64,000 bases of DNA from contig NZ_CP149926.1 in the NCBI RefSeq assembly GCF_037949285.1, positions 1,653,501 through 1,717,500 on the forward strand, given 5' to 3'. Positions 35,102-45,957 of the stretch are shown here, in pieces. Both the position numbers and the translations under genes were made by a program. Source of the stretch: Thioclava sp. GXIMD4216 (GTDB lineage: Bacteria; Pseudomonadota; Alphaproteobacteria; Rhodobacterales; Rhodobacteraceae). Under the pieces are notes generated by a model. The model did no database searches. It saw nothing but the letters and a program-made list of their open reading frames with translations, and had not been told where the DNA came from. The stretch's first letter is position 1; the number at the start of each line of letters is the position of its first letter.

Positions 35102-36286
35102 TTAGCGGTATTTAACCGTTTCGATCTTGCCATCCTTGATTTCGACTTCGCGGAAAGTGCCCGCGGACTCGCCACCCTTGATCAGATTGACCGAAGAGGC
35201 GCCGTCATAATCGATCTTTTTGCCTTCAGCGATTAGGTCAAGCGCATGGCCCAGTTGACCGGGCAGGATCTTTTCGCCCGGACCGTTTGCAATATCCATG
35301 ATATGGGTTTTGTAGACCTTCGGATCGGTGGATTTCGCCTCGGCCATCGCCAGCATGATCAGGGCCGCTGCATCGTAGGATTCGCCGGAATAGACCTGAT
35401 TGCCGTCGAAGCCTGCCGCTTGCGCCAGCGCAAGGAATTTGTCCTTGCCTTCGCCTTCCGAAGAGGGGATCTGGCCGAAAGAGCCGTCGAGCTCGTCGCC
35501 AAAGTTGTTTTCAAGCGCCGAGGCGATCATGCCATCGGGCAGAACGAAGGTGTCGAACGCACCGGTATCAAGCGCCCCGCGCAGAATGCCCGAACCGCCC
35601 TGGTCGACATAGCCCGCAACCACCAGCGCATCGCCGCCCGCCGAGGCCAGCGCGCCGACTTCGGCCGAGTAATCGCCCTTGCCATCCTCATGCGACGCCG
35701 AAATCGTGACTGTGCCCCCCTTGGCCTCGTAGGCGCTTTGGAAACTATCCGCGAGCCCCTTGCCATAGTCGTTATTGGTATAGGTCAGGGCAACCGATTT
35801 GATGCCATGTTCCAGAATGATATCGGCCATGACATCGCCCTGACGCGCATCGGAGGGCGCGGTGCGGAAGAAGAGCCCGTCATCTTCCATATCCGACAGG
35901 GCCGGAGAGGTGGCGGAAGGCGAGATCATGACCATACCATTGGCCATAGCGACGTTTTGCAGAACGGCGCTGGTGGCGCCCGAGCACATCGCACCAAAGA
36001 TGCCTTTCACGCCATCGCTGGTGATCAGGCGCTCTGCGGTGGAGGTTGCCGCACCTGCATCGATGCAGGTGGAATCTCCGCGAACCGGCGTCACGGTCGA
36101 GCCATCCATGAACTTGCCGCTATCGCTGACTTCTTTCATCGCCAGTTCCGCACCTTCGGCCATGCCGGGGGCCAGCGATTCAAGAGGGCCGGTAAACCCG
36201 AGCAGAACGCCGATTTTCACGTCATCGGCAAGAGCCGCCGTGCCGGTCATGGCAAGAGCGGTGGTTACCAGCAAAAGGTTGCGCAT
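35102..36286 (-). CDS. livK: Branched-chain amino acid ABC transporter substrate-binding protein
   Basis: A 394-residue periplasmic receptor (class I fold) that captures the substrate for the Liv permeases. The signal peptide is MRNLLLVTTALAMTGTAALA, and the mature protein begins DDVKIGVLLGFTGPLESLAPGMAEGAELAMKEV, the typical Leu/Ile/Val-binding start. Motifs ALTYTNNDYGKGLADSFQSAYEAKGG and NQVYSGESYDAAALIMLAMAEA are family-standard. It is the first gene of the operon and is followed by a hairpin that suggests it is made in excess of the membrane part. Confidence 0.93.
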   Translation of the reverse strand: MRNLLLVTTALAMTGTAALADDVKIGVLLGFTGPLESLAPGMAEGAELAMKEVSDSGKFMDGSTVTPVRGDSTCIDAGAATSTAERLITSDGVKGIFGAMCSGATSAVLQNVAMANGMVMISPSATSPALSDMEDDGLFFRTAPSDARQGDVMADIILEHGIKSVALTYTNNDYGKGLADSFQSAYEAKGGTVTISASHEDGKGDYSAEVGALASAGGDALVVAGYVDQGGSGILRGALDTGAFDTFVLPDGMIASALENNFGDELDGSFGQIPSSEGEGKDKFLALAQAAGFDGNQVYSGESYDAAALIMLAMAEAKSTDPKVYKTHIMDIANGPGEKILPGQLGHALDLIAEGKKIDYDGASSVNLIKGGESAGTFREVEIKDGKIETVKYR

Positions 36287-36437
36287 CAGTTATCTCCCCT
36301 GATCGTGTTTTGACTTGCCGGTCAGAATAAAAGGGATGCGCATCAAAGGGAAGGTGTGCCACAGCAGGTGCTGGACGAAAATACGGCGAAGGGGCTGGTA
36401 GCACAGAAAATAATCGCCCCTTGCGCGAGTTGATCGC

Positions 36438-37661
36438 CTAGAAGTTCCGCTCATGCGGTCGGCGGGCTGGCGCATTTCCGTCTTCTGGTCCATTTTCTGG
36501 CCCATTTTCTGGATCGTCTGCGTCGAAGGCCTCGTTCTCGTCGAAATCGTCCTGCGCGATCTCGATATCCCAAGGCGCGTCGATGGGCAGTTCCTCGACC
36601 ATCGGCAGGGCTTCCTCGACCAGATCAGGAGCCGGATGCCCGCCCGAGGCACCGCGTTCGCGATAGGGGGTGGTCTGGTAATGCGCGCGGTAGCATTTGG
36701 AGAAATGCGAAGGGGAGGCAAAGCCACAAGCCAGTGCCACATTGATCACCGACATCTCTGTCTGCATCAGCAGCGCGCGCGCTTTCTGAAGCCGTAATTC
36801 CATATAATAGCGTTTCGGGCTGCGGTCGAGATAGCGGCGGAACAGCCGTTCCAACTGCCGTGTCGACATGCCGACTTCGGTGGCCAGCTTGGCGGGGGAA
36901 ATCGGTTCTTCGATATTCGCCTCCATCCGCCCGATCACTTGCGAAAGCTTGGGGTGGCGCACCCCGATCCGTGTGGGAATGGAAAGACGCTGGCTGTCTT
37001 TTTCCGTGCGAATAGAAGTGTATATGAGCTGATCCGCAACCGTGTTGGCAAGAGCCTCGCCATGATCGCGTGCCACGATGCGCAACATCAGGTCAAGGGC
37101 CGCCGTGCCACCTGCCGAGCTCATCCGGTTGCCATCGATCACATAGACCGATTTCGCCAGATCCACCTCGTCGAACTCTTCGGTGAAGGCATCGTGGTTT
37201 TCCCAGTGGATCGTGGCGCGGCGTTCATCAAGAAGCCCCGCTTCGGCCAGCGCCCATGCACCCGTGCACAACCCGCCGATCACGCCCCCTTTTCGGGCCT
37301 CGCGCCGCAGCCAGCTGATCACCGGCTTGGTGGTGGCCTCGATCACATCGATCCCGCCACAGACAATGATCGTGTCCTCGCGCTGCACCTCGTCCAGCCC
37401 CATATCCACCGTGATCTCGACACGGCTGGAGCTTTGCACCTTGGTGCCCCCCTCGGCGGCCAGCGCCCATTCGTATAGCGGCTGACCCGAGATCTGGTTG
37501 GCCAGCCGCAGCGGTTCGAGCGCGCTGGTAAAGGCCATCAATGTGAAACGGTCCAGCAGCAGGAAGACCACACGCTTGGCGCGGTTCTGCACCGGAAGGC
37601 GCTGGGAGCCATAGGAAGGGGCTGGCCTGGCCGTGAGTCTTTTGGGGGTGGTTTTGCGCAT
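36438..37661 (-). CDS. GlxA-family transcriptional regulator (DJ-1/PfpI plus AraC)
   Basis: A roughly 407-residue regulator with an N-terminal DJ-1/PfpI-like domain (VVFLLLDRFTLMAFTSALEPLRLANQ, GGLCTGAWALAEAGLLDERRATIHWEN) and a C-terminal AraC HTH (ISPAKLATEVGMSTRQLERLFRRYLDRSPKRYYMELRLQKARALL). This fits the GlxA group that controls amine, carnitine or choline-type catabolism in other bacteria. A low-complexity Asp/Glu/Asn-rich tail follows. It is divergent from the DAHP synthase gene and follows livK in the opposite sense of control; the target is unknown. The ATG at 37661 was preferred over the open extension to 37697. Confidence 0.87.
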   Translation of the reverse strand: MRKTTPKRLTARPAPSYGSQRLPVQNRAKRVVFLLLDRFTLMAFTSALEPLRLANQISGQPLYEWALAAEGGTKVQSSSRVEITVDMGLDEVQREDTIIVCGGIDVIEATTKPVISWLRREARKGGVIGGLCTGAWALAEAGLLDERRATIHWENHDAFTEEFDEVDLAKSVYVIDGNRMSSAGGTAALDLMLRIVARDHGEALANTVADQLIYTSIRTEKDSQRLSIPTRIGVRHPKLSQVIGRMEANIEEPISPAKLATEVGMSTRQLERLFRRYLDRSPKRYYMELRLQKARALLMQTEMSVINVALACGFASPSHFSKCYRAHYQTTPYRERGASGGHPAPDLVEEALPMVEELPIDAPWDIEIAQDDFDENEAFDADDPENGPENGPEDGNAPARRPHERNF

Positions 37662-37878
37662 CCTACACACATCACTCTTTGATGGGCTTCGACCCAATCA
37701 CCGAATATGGACGCCCGCAAGAGAAAGCACGGCCCCGATGCCCTCGGGCTAGGCAATTCACTGCCACTTCTGTCATCATGGATTAAACTTTATGCAGTCG
37801 GGGAAAATATTGTTTAATGCCGCGAAGGTCCGGTCTATAACGCGGGCCTAATTATAAGAAGCCGGAATGGAGGAACTG

Positions 37879-39252
37879 ATGGCTCAGAGTTGGAAAAAGT
37901 CGGACTGGCGCGCGAAACCGCGGGTACAGATGCCCGACTATCCCGACGCGGCGGCGCTCAATGCCGTTGAACAGTCGCTCTCGCGAATGCCTCCTCTGGT
38001 TTTTGCGGGCGAGGCCCGTAGTTTGCGTGACGAGTTGGCGCGGGCTTGCCGCGGCGAGGCGTTCTTGCTTCAGGGGGGGGATTGCGCCGAAAGCTTTGCA
38101 GAATTCGGCGCGGATAATATCCGTGATACATTCAAGGTAATGCTGCAAATGGCCATTGTCCTGACCTGGGGGGCGAAAGTGCCCGTGGTCAAGGTTGGCC
38201 GGATGGCAGGCCAGTTCGCCAAGCCGCGTTCGTCGGCGACCGAGGTGGTGGGTGGCGTCGAACTGCCCAGCTATCGTGGCGATATCATCAACGGGTTCGA
38301 TTTCACCGAAGCCGCGCGCGTACCGGACCCGAACCGGATGCTGCAGGCCTATACGCAGGCTGCGGCCTCGCTAAACCTTCTGCGCGCGTTCTCGACCGGC
38401 GGTTACGCCGATATCCATCGCGTACACGGTTGGATCACCAGCTTCACCGACGAGGAAAAAGCCGCGAAATACCGTGTGTTGGCAGATCGCATCACCGAAG
38501 CGATGGATTTCATGGCCGCCGCTGGCGTGACATCGGAAACGGCGCCCGAGCTGAAAACGGTCGATTTCTTCACCTCGCATGAAGCGCTGCTTCTGGAATA
38601 TGAAGAAGCGCTGTGCCGGACCGATACCACGACGGGTCTGCCGGTTGCGGGATCGGGGCATATGATCTGGATCGGCGATCGCACCCGTCAGCCCGATGGC
38701 GCGCATGTCGAGTTCTGTCGCGGGGTGCAAAACCCGATCGGCCTCAAATGCGGCCCGTCGACCACGGCGGAAGACCTCAAGGTTCTGATGTCCAAGCTGA
38801 ACCCGAAAAACGAGGCCGGTCGTCTGACCCTGATCGCGCGCTTCGGCGCGGGCAAGGTGGGCGAGCATCTGCCGCGTCTGATCAAGGCCGTGCAGGAAGA
38901 GGGAGCCAATGTTGTGTGGTCCTGTGACCCGATGCATGGCAACACCATCAAATCGGCCAGCGGTTACAAAACCCGTCCGTTTGAAGCGGTGCTGCAAGAG
39001 GTGCGGGAATTCTTCGCCGTGCATAATGCCGAAGGCACGATCCCCGGGGGGGTGCATTTCGAGATGACCGGTAAGGATGTGACCGAATGCACCGGTGGTC
39101 TGCGCGCCGTGTCCGACGAAGATCTGTCGTCACGCTACCATACCGCCTGCGACCCGCGTCTGAACGCCAATCAGGCGCTGGAACTGGCCTTCCTTGTGGC
39201 AGAAGAGTTGCAAAACCGCCGCTCGCAGCAACGCGCTGTCAGTAATCTGTAA
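37879..39252 (+). CDS. aroG: 3-Deoxy-7-phosphoheptulonate synthase, class II
   Basis: DAHP synthase joins erythrose-4-phosphate and phosphoenolpyruvate, the first step of aromatic amino acid synthesis. The 457-residue protein is the class II (plant-like) type: [14 protein letters not shown] near the N-terminus, [24 protein letters not shown], the substrate-binding [18 protein letters not shown] and [12 protein letters not shown]. The ATG at 37879 has GGAGGAACTG upstream; the in-frame ATG at 37867 lies inside that site. It is followed by a terminator at 39267. Confidence 0.94.
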   Translation: MAQSWKKSDWRAKPRVQMPDYPDAAALNAVEQSLSRMPPLVFAGEARSLRDELARACRGEAFLLQGGDCAESFAEFGADNIRDTFKVMLQMAIVLTWGAKVPVVKVGRMAGQFAKPRSSATEVVGGVELPSYRGDIINGFDFTEAARVPDPNRMLQAYTQAAASLNLLRAFSTGGYADIHRVHGWITSFTDEEKAAKYRVLADRITEAMDFMAAAGVTSETAPELKTVDFFTSHEALLLEYEEALCRTDTTTGLPVAGSGHMIWIGDRTRQPDGAHVEFCRGVQNPIGLKCGPSTTAEDLKVLMSKLNPKNEAGRLTLIARFGAGKVGEHLPRLIKAVQEEGANVVWSCDPMHGNTIKSASGYKTRPFEAVLQEVREFFAVHNAEGTIPGGVHFEMTGKDVTECTGGLRAVSDEDLSSRYHTACDPRLNANQALELAFLVAEELQNRRSQQRAVSNL

Positions 39253-39266
39253 GCGGGAAACCTTTG

Positions 39267-39294
39267 AAAAGGGGGGCTGCGGCTCCCTTTTTTT
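39267..39294 (+). terminator. Terminator of the DAHP synthase gene
   Basis: AAAAGGGGGGC / GCTCCCTTTT-type stem (one G-U pair) followed by a run of T residues. Confidence 0.7.
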
Positions 39295-39437
39295 ATATCC
39301 AAAGGGCTTTGAGGCCGTGATATTCCCAAATGGTCGAAGCCCCGCCGCGTTTTGCGTTGGGGCTTCACTTCTTTCTGAAGGCTCTGAGTGACCATGCGCC
39401 GATGCGGAAAACCGCAAGGAGGCGCCGTCCTTATGGT

Positions 39438-40163
39438 TTAGTCGTTATTGCTGACCACGCGGAACATGGCGCGACGTTCCTCGGGGGTGGTCATCTGCGG
39501 GGCCGCAGGCATTTCGGGTGCGGCGGGGCGCGGTTTGCGCGGCGCATGGCCGAAGACCGGTGCGTCCTCGGCAAAACCGGCCAGCTCGGGGCGGACGGGC
39601 TGGGGCAGCTCGGCAGGGGTCGGCTTGCCTTGCTGGACCTGCGTGATGCGCGCATCGGTCACGGTAAAGCGGCGCGGCGTGCGCCCGATCGACTCGCCCT
39701 CGGCCACAAGGCAACCAAGCGCGCGGTTGATATCGCCCAGATCGGATTTCAGCGGCAAAATTAGAAGCTTGGCTTTCAGGGCGGGGCGCCCGATCCCGTC
39801 ATCGGCAATCAGATCCAGCTCGGCAATCGCGGGGCCGGTAAAGCAGGCTTCGGTGGCTTCGGCCACTTTTTTACGGCCAGCGGGTTCGAACATGGCGGTC
39901 ATCGGCATGCCGCGCACTTCCATTCCCATCAGGTCATTGAGATGCATACCGGCCAGACGGAAACGGCCCATGCCCGGTGCGACACGTTCGATGATGAACG
40001 CATATTCCAGAGCACGTTCGATACCACGGGGGTCGATATCCGAGCGCGCCGGAACCGTGCGGCCCATGCGAAGCGCTTCCCAATAGGCGCGGAGTTCAGA
40101 GGTCACCTGACGGGCTTTGCCAGCGTTAAGGTCCATGCGCACAATCTTCGTATCGTTTTCCAT
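39438..40163 (-). CDS. PAS-domain protein (PAS_5 type), unknown output
   Basis: A 241-residue protein beginning MENDTKIVRMDLNAGKARQV, whose first ~160 residues fit the PAS_5/DUF1403-like domain found in many alphaproteobacteria (LRAYWEALRMGRTVPARSDIDPRGIERALEYAFIIERVAPGMGRFRLAGMHLNDLMGMEVRGMP). It has no kinase, GGDEF or DNA-binding domain. The rest is Pro/Ala-rich. Such stand-alone PAS proteins may act in regulating motility or stress, but the role is unproven. AGGAA precedes the ATG at 40163; an ATG at 40181 is an alternative. It converges with the DAHP synthase end and its upstream side faces a long AT-rich gap. Confidence 0.72.
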   Translation of the reverse strand: MENDTKIVRMDLNAGKARQVTSELRAYWEALRMGRTVPARSDIDPRGIERALEYAFIIERVAPGMGRFRLAGMHLNDLMGMEVRGMPMTAMFEPAGRKKVAEATEACFTGPAIAELDLIADDGIGRPALKAKLLILPLKSDLGDINRALGCLVAEGESIGRTPRRFTVTDARITQVQQGKPTPAELPQPVRPELAGFAEDAPVFGHAPRKPRPAAPEMPAAPQMTTPEERRAMFRVVSNND

Positions 40164-41135
40164 CGTTATCGTTCCTACCATCCGCGGCGGCGTATCGTGC
40201 CTGCCAGTCTGATTGCGTTGTGGTCCCCTCGCTTTTGCGGCATGGGCCATTTTGCAGGCCGTGGGATCGAATTGCTTACTGAACTCTTAATACGCCATTT
40301 TCTCGTCGAATGGAGAACTAACTTGTTAAATGGTTAAGGCCGTAGCCCTGTGAGCCCTGCCTGCCCTTGGGAAATTTATAGCAGGTTTTCTGCGGCAGGA
40401 GGGGCAGAATTTCGGGCCCGTTTTGCGAAAGTTTGCCCCTAGGTCAGGCCGTGTCGGCGGGCCTGTTAGCGGCGAACATATGGTTGAATCCCTATGTGTT
40501 ATGCCTTGGATCAACGGGTGGAATATTCTTAAGTATGGAACGCAAATTTTTGAAATTTATAGGTTATATATTTTATACATAGGGTCTGCATATTATCAGA
40601 TTTTGCATCTTTAAGATGATTTGAGAAAAATATATGACCAATTTGAAGCTTTGACGCATCCCGGCTTGAGACCTGTCCAAATGGTCAGGTGATTAAAGTA
40701 AATAAATCAATGTCTTATGGTTAATATTTCTGAAGAAACCGAGGTTTATTTCTGGGCCTTGGAAAGGATTTGTTAAGACTTGTCGATTTGGACCTGAGTC
40801 GCGTCAGATTTTTTCAGCGTCAATCGTAAGAAAGCCCGCCGATATTTTAATGGATTGCCCCGTCGAATCGTAACGAAGAGGGGTTTGTGGCGGGACTGCG
40901 GCATGGAAACGGGCCGGTTTTCTGCGCGTGCGGCCACCAAAAAACCGCCTTGTGGCAGATCTTTGCGCCAGATCGGGAGGTGACCGGCCTCGGGCGGGCT
41001 CTGTGGCTCGACTTTTTATTGCTAAAGATGCTAGGCGGGGCGGACATGTCTGTTTCTCGTGCGAAAGCCGGATCGTCCGGCTGGTTCGCGGCGGCAGATT
41101 CCCCATACACGACCCTAATGTGGAGTGCTGACTGA
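40164..41135. other. 972-base gap with an AT-rich core between PAS gene and gmk
   Basis: The core (about 40500-40790) is strikingly AT-rich against the high-GC window, with many TTAA and TTTATA words, and contains a 20-base interrupted dyad at 40671-40690 (ACCTG-N-CCA...TGG-N-CAGGT). A TTAA-N4-TTAA pair lies at 40326-40337. I find no ORF with a credible ribosome binding site and coding character; frames on both strands look like shadows. It may hold regulatory sites or an uncharacterised RNA. Confidence 0.5.
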
Positions 41136-41774
41136 ATGGCCGATCGGCGTGGTATCCTGATTATTCTTTCCTCGCCCTCGGGGGCGGGAAAATCCACTTT
41201 GGCGCGCCGGTTGATGAGCTGGGACCCGACCCTGAGTTTCAGCGTGTCCGCAACCACCCGCGAACCGCGACCAGGCGAGCGGGAGGGGGTCGAGTATTTC
41301 TTCAAAACCCATGAAGAGTTCGATCATATGGTGGCGCAGGACGAGATGCTCGAACATGCGCGCGTCTTCGGCAATTCCTATGGCACACCGAAAGCGCCGG
41401 TCGAGGCCGCGATGGCGGCAGGCCGCGACACGCTGTTCGACATTGATTGGCAGGGCGGGCAGCAGATCCGCAATTCGGCGCTTGGCAAGGATGTGGTGTC
41501 GATCTTCATTCTTCCTCCCTCGATTGCCGAACTGGAAAGCCGGTTGCGTACACGTGCGCAAGATAGTGACGAGGTGATTGCGGGGCGGATGGAGAAATCC
41601 ATGTCCGAGATCAGCCATTGGGCGGAATATGACTATGTGCTGGTCAATCGCGATCTGGATGTTGCGGAGGCCGAGCTGAAAACCATTTTGATGGCCGAAC
41701 GGGCAAGGCGGGATCGTCAGCCCGGGCTGAATGCGTTCATTCGTTCTTTGGATGAGGAGTTCGAAAACCGATGA
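41136..41774 (+). CDS. gmk: Guanylate kinase
   Basis: Gmk phosphorylates GMP to GDP. The 212-residue protein has the P-loop [16 protein letters not shown], the GMP-binding region ([19 protein letters not shown], with VEYFF) and the adenosine-lid R-rich helix near [29 protein letters not shown], all family-typical. Length is normal. It follows the long AT-rich gap and overlaps the next gene by four bases (ATGA). Confidence 0.97.
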   Translation: MADRRGILIILSSPSGAGKSTLARRLMSWDPTLSFSVSATTREPRPGEREGVEYFFKTHEEFDHMVAQDEMLEHARVFGNSYGTPKAPVEAAMAAGRDTLFDIDWQGGQQIRNSALGKDVVSIFILPPSIAELESRLRTRAQDSDEVIAGRMEKSMSEISHWAEYDYVLVNRDLDVAEAELKTILMAERARRDRQPGLNAFIRSLDEEFENR

Positions 41775-42289
41775 TCTATGAACTTGACGGGATCAAGCCG
41801 CGTCTTGCGGAGAATGTCTGGATTGCCGCAGATGCCAATCTGATCGGGCGCGTGGTGCTGGAAGAGGGGGCCTCGGTCTGGTTCGGCGCAACCTTGCGCG
41901 GCGATAACGAGGAAATCTTTATCGGCGCGGGGTCCAATGTGCAGGAAAGCGTGATCATGCATACCGATATGGGGTTCCCGCTTGTGGTCGGGCCGGACTG
42001 CACCATCGGTCATCGCGCATTGCTGCATGGGTGCGAAATCGGCGCGGGCACGCTTGTCGGGATGGGCGCAATGATCATGAATGGCGCGAAAGTGGGGAAG
42101 GGCTGCCTGATTGGTGCGGGTGCGCTGGTGACCGAAGGCAAGGTCATCCCCGATAATTCGCTGGTTCTGGGGGCTCCGGGCAAGGTCGTGCGTGAATTGC
42201 AAGAGGCGGATCGTGCGATGCTGCGCAAGGGGGCTGATCGCTACCGCGCCAATGCGGAGCGGTATCGCAAGGGCCTCAAAGCGCTCTGA
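41771..42289 (+). CDS. Gamma-class carbonic anhydrase family protein
   Basis: A 172-residue left-handed beta-helix protein of the gamma carbonic anhydrase/YrdA family, made of hexapeptide repeats. Metal-ligand histidines are recognisable at [19 protein letters not shown] and [24 protein letters not shown] (HRALLH). Many members are poor or inactive anhydrases, so catalysis is not certain. Translation is coupled to gmk by the ATGA overlap. Confidence 0.85.
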   Translation: MIYELDGIKPRLAENVWIAADANLIGRVVLEEGASVWFGATLRGDNEEIFIGAGSNVQESVIMHTDMGFPLVVGPDCTIGHRALLHGCEIGAGTLVGMGAMIMNGAKVGKGCLIGAGALVTEGKVIPDNSLVLGAPGKVVRELQEADRAMLRKGADRYRANAERYRKGLKAL

Positions 42290-42306
42290 CCTCCCGCGTC
42301 TTGCGT

Positions 42307-42726
42307 TTACCTTCTGCGTGAAAAGTTTGGAGAGGGCGCGAGATTCGGGATTTCGAATATATCGAAATCACCATTTGGCCAGATCTGGCGCACTTCGCGC
42401 CGGATCAGGTCTGCATTGGGCAGAGGCAGGGAATAGGCCCGCAACGGTCCGTTATAGCCATAGCGGATCATCACCCGCGCGAGATCCAGAATATCGAACG
42501 CTTCGGAAAGCAGCGGCGAGAGCACAAGATCTGGTGCTGTTCTTTCAATCAGAGCGGCATCTATAGTTGTCAGCCGTGCAATAGTGATGGCCGCGCCCGT
42601 TACGCCGCGCAGCGCATGCGGCAGTTCCATTGTCGGTTCTATGACCAAGATCCGTCGGTCGGCAAGCTCTGCTGATTTGCGTTCGACCTCTGATGGAGGG
42701 TTATTGGGTCCAAGACGAGAGATCAT
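42307..42726 (-). CDS. Degenerate receiver-like protein
   Basis: A 139-residue protein whose secondary pattern resembles a CheY-like receiver: RRILVIEP at the first strand, APDLVLSPLLSEAFDILDLARVM for the third strand and helix. In place of the usual DD acidic pair it has E-P, and in place of the phosphoacceptor Asp after the third strand it has Pro (LVLSPLL), so it should not be phosphorylated. It may be a non-phosphorylatable interaction domain. It converges with the gamma carbonic anhydrase gene and is divergent from the PhoR-like kinase gene. Confidence 0.6.
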   Translation of the reverse strand: MISRLGPNNPPSEVERKSAELADRRILVIEPTMELPHALRGVTGAAITIARLTTIDAALIERTAPDLVLSPLLSEAFDILDLARVMIRYGYNGPLRAYSLPLPNADLIRREVRQIWPNGDFDIFEIPNLAPSPNFSRRR

Positions 42727-42896
42727 TTAGCGTCAATCCTTTTCGTTATGATCAGGTTAACTCGCCAACGGGTGGAATGTCACACCCCAAAAACAGCTAG
42801 TGGTTAGCAAATGGTAAATGCGAAAATTTCCTGTCATCAACTGTTTACCGTGATCTGATTTAGGTCAATTCTGCAAAAAGGAAAAAGGAGTCCGTT

Positions 42897-43952
42897 TTGA
42901 ATAAATCTTCGACGATTGCGGCCTTGGGGGCGGTTCCCTTTCCGATCCTGCTGGTAGGAAAGGACGAGAAAATCGTCTACGCCAACCCCTCGGCGCTTGG
43001 ATTGTTCGGAGAGGGGCTTACCGGACGCACCTTTGTGACCGTGATCCGTAAACCCGCCATCAATTTCGCCCTCGACGAGGCGCTCAGGCAGGAGCGGGAA
43101 GAGCGTGTGCGCGACCGCCTCTCGCTTGGCGCGCGCGAGATGTCGGTGCGGGTGACGGTCTCGCCCATGCCGGCCGAGCCGGGGGGCACCTTGCCGCATG
43201 GGGGCGCATTGGTGGTGATCGAGGATATTACCGCTCTGGAAGAGGCGGAAGCGCAGCGCCGCGATTTTGTGGCCAATGTCAGCCATGAATTGCGCACCCC
43301 TCTGACCGCACTTTCGGGATTTATCGAGACTTTACTGCATGCAGCGAAAGATGATCCGGTCGCGCGGACGCGGTTTTTGTCGATCATGGAGCGGGAAGCG
43401 GCGCGGATGAACCGGCTGGTGGGGGATCTTCTGTCGCTCAGCCGCGTCGAATCGGAAGAGCGCAGGCGTCCGACGGAAAAGGTGGATATCTCTGCCGTTC
43501 TGAACGGTGCGATGCAGGCTTTGGCTCCGGTGGCCGAGGCGCGCAATGTGACCTTGCTGCGCGATGGTGAACCCGGACCCAAACGGGTCTCGGGCGATCC
43601 GGACCAGTTGACACAGGTTTTCTCGAATCTCATCGAGAATGCGATCAAATATGGGGCGCGCGATGCGCAGGTGCGCGTGACGCTCGGCTCTGTCGAACAT
43701 GAGCCTACCCTGCGCGGCCCCGCGCTGCGGGTGGTGGTGGCCGATCAGGGCGACGGCATCGAGGCGATCCACCTGCCGCGCCTGACCGAACGTTTCTATC
43801 GCGTCGATACCCATCGTTCGCGCGAACAGGGGGGGACGGGGCTGGGCTTGGCGATTGTCAAACATATCGTTTCGCGCCATCGGGGGCGGCTGAAGGTTGA
43901 AAGCGAAAAGGGCAAAGGCTCGCGGTTTATCGTCTATCTGCCGCTGGCATGA
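42897..43952 (+). CDS. Sensor histidine kinase, PhoR-like
   Basis: A 351-residue kinase with an N-terminal PAS domain (FPILLVGKDEKIVYANPSALGLFG), HisKA with the H box FVANVSHELRTPLTALSGFIETLL and a HATPase domain with N box FSNLIENAIKYGA and G boxes DQGDGI and GGTGLGLAIVKHI. This layout matches PhoR, but there is no membrane segment and no adjacent phoB or pst genes in the window. The partner regulator is unknown and signal is unassigned. AAGGAG precedes the ATG. Confidence 0.85.
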   Translation: MNKSSTIAALGAVPFPILLVGKDEKIVYANPSALGLFGEGLTGRTFVTVIRKPAINFALDEALRQEREERVRDRLSLGAREMSVRVTVSPMPAEPGGTLPHGGALVVIEDITALEEAEAQRRDFVANVSHELRTPLTALSGFIETLLHAAKDDPVARTRFLSIMEREAARMNRLVGDLLSLSRVESEERRRPTEKVDISAVLNGAMQALAPVAEARNVTLLRDGEPGPKRVSGDPDQLTQVFSNLIENAIKYGARDAQVRVTLGSVEHEPTLRGPALRVVVADQGDGIEAIHLPRLTERFYRVDTHRSREQGGTGLGLAIVKHIVSRHRGRLKVESEKGKGSRFIVYLPLA

Positions 43953-44203
43953 CGCGTCCGGCTGATGCTTTTTTCACCTTCAGCTTAAGGTTGTGGCATT
44001 TGTGACGTGCCGTTCTCAGGACGCGCGTCTCTGGCTGGAATATGTATCCGCTCGCGTTAACTATGCGATGAGAAAGGGGCGCGGAGAGGGGCGCAGCGGT
44101 CGCGCGTAACGGAACCGGATGCGCAGTTCCACGCTCATAACCCGCCAAGCACTTGCAAGAAGTCGCAATATGATCAAATCATTAGCCGACCGACTGTCCA
44201 TGA

Positions 44204-45838
<1,635 letters not shown>

Positions 45839-45860
45839 TCTTGGTCAGGTTTTACGGCAG

Positions 45861-45890
45861 AAGGGGCGGGTCTTTCCGCCCCTTTTCTTT
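45861..45890 (+). terminator. Rho-independent terminator of pgm
   Basis: AAGGGGCGG / CCGCCCCTT stem with a GTCTTT loop followed by TTCTTT. Confidence 0.88.
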
Positions 45891-45957
45891 TGCCACTTGC
45901 TTGACCTTGCGTGGGGAAGGGCAGAACGTGGGGGCGAAGACGATTACGGAGGGCCCT

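Noticed and set aside
40804..41135. Possible short ORFs near the gmk promoter (both strands)
   Set aside because: No ribosome binding site at proper spacing, no sequence family, and they overlap each other on opposite strands.
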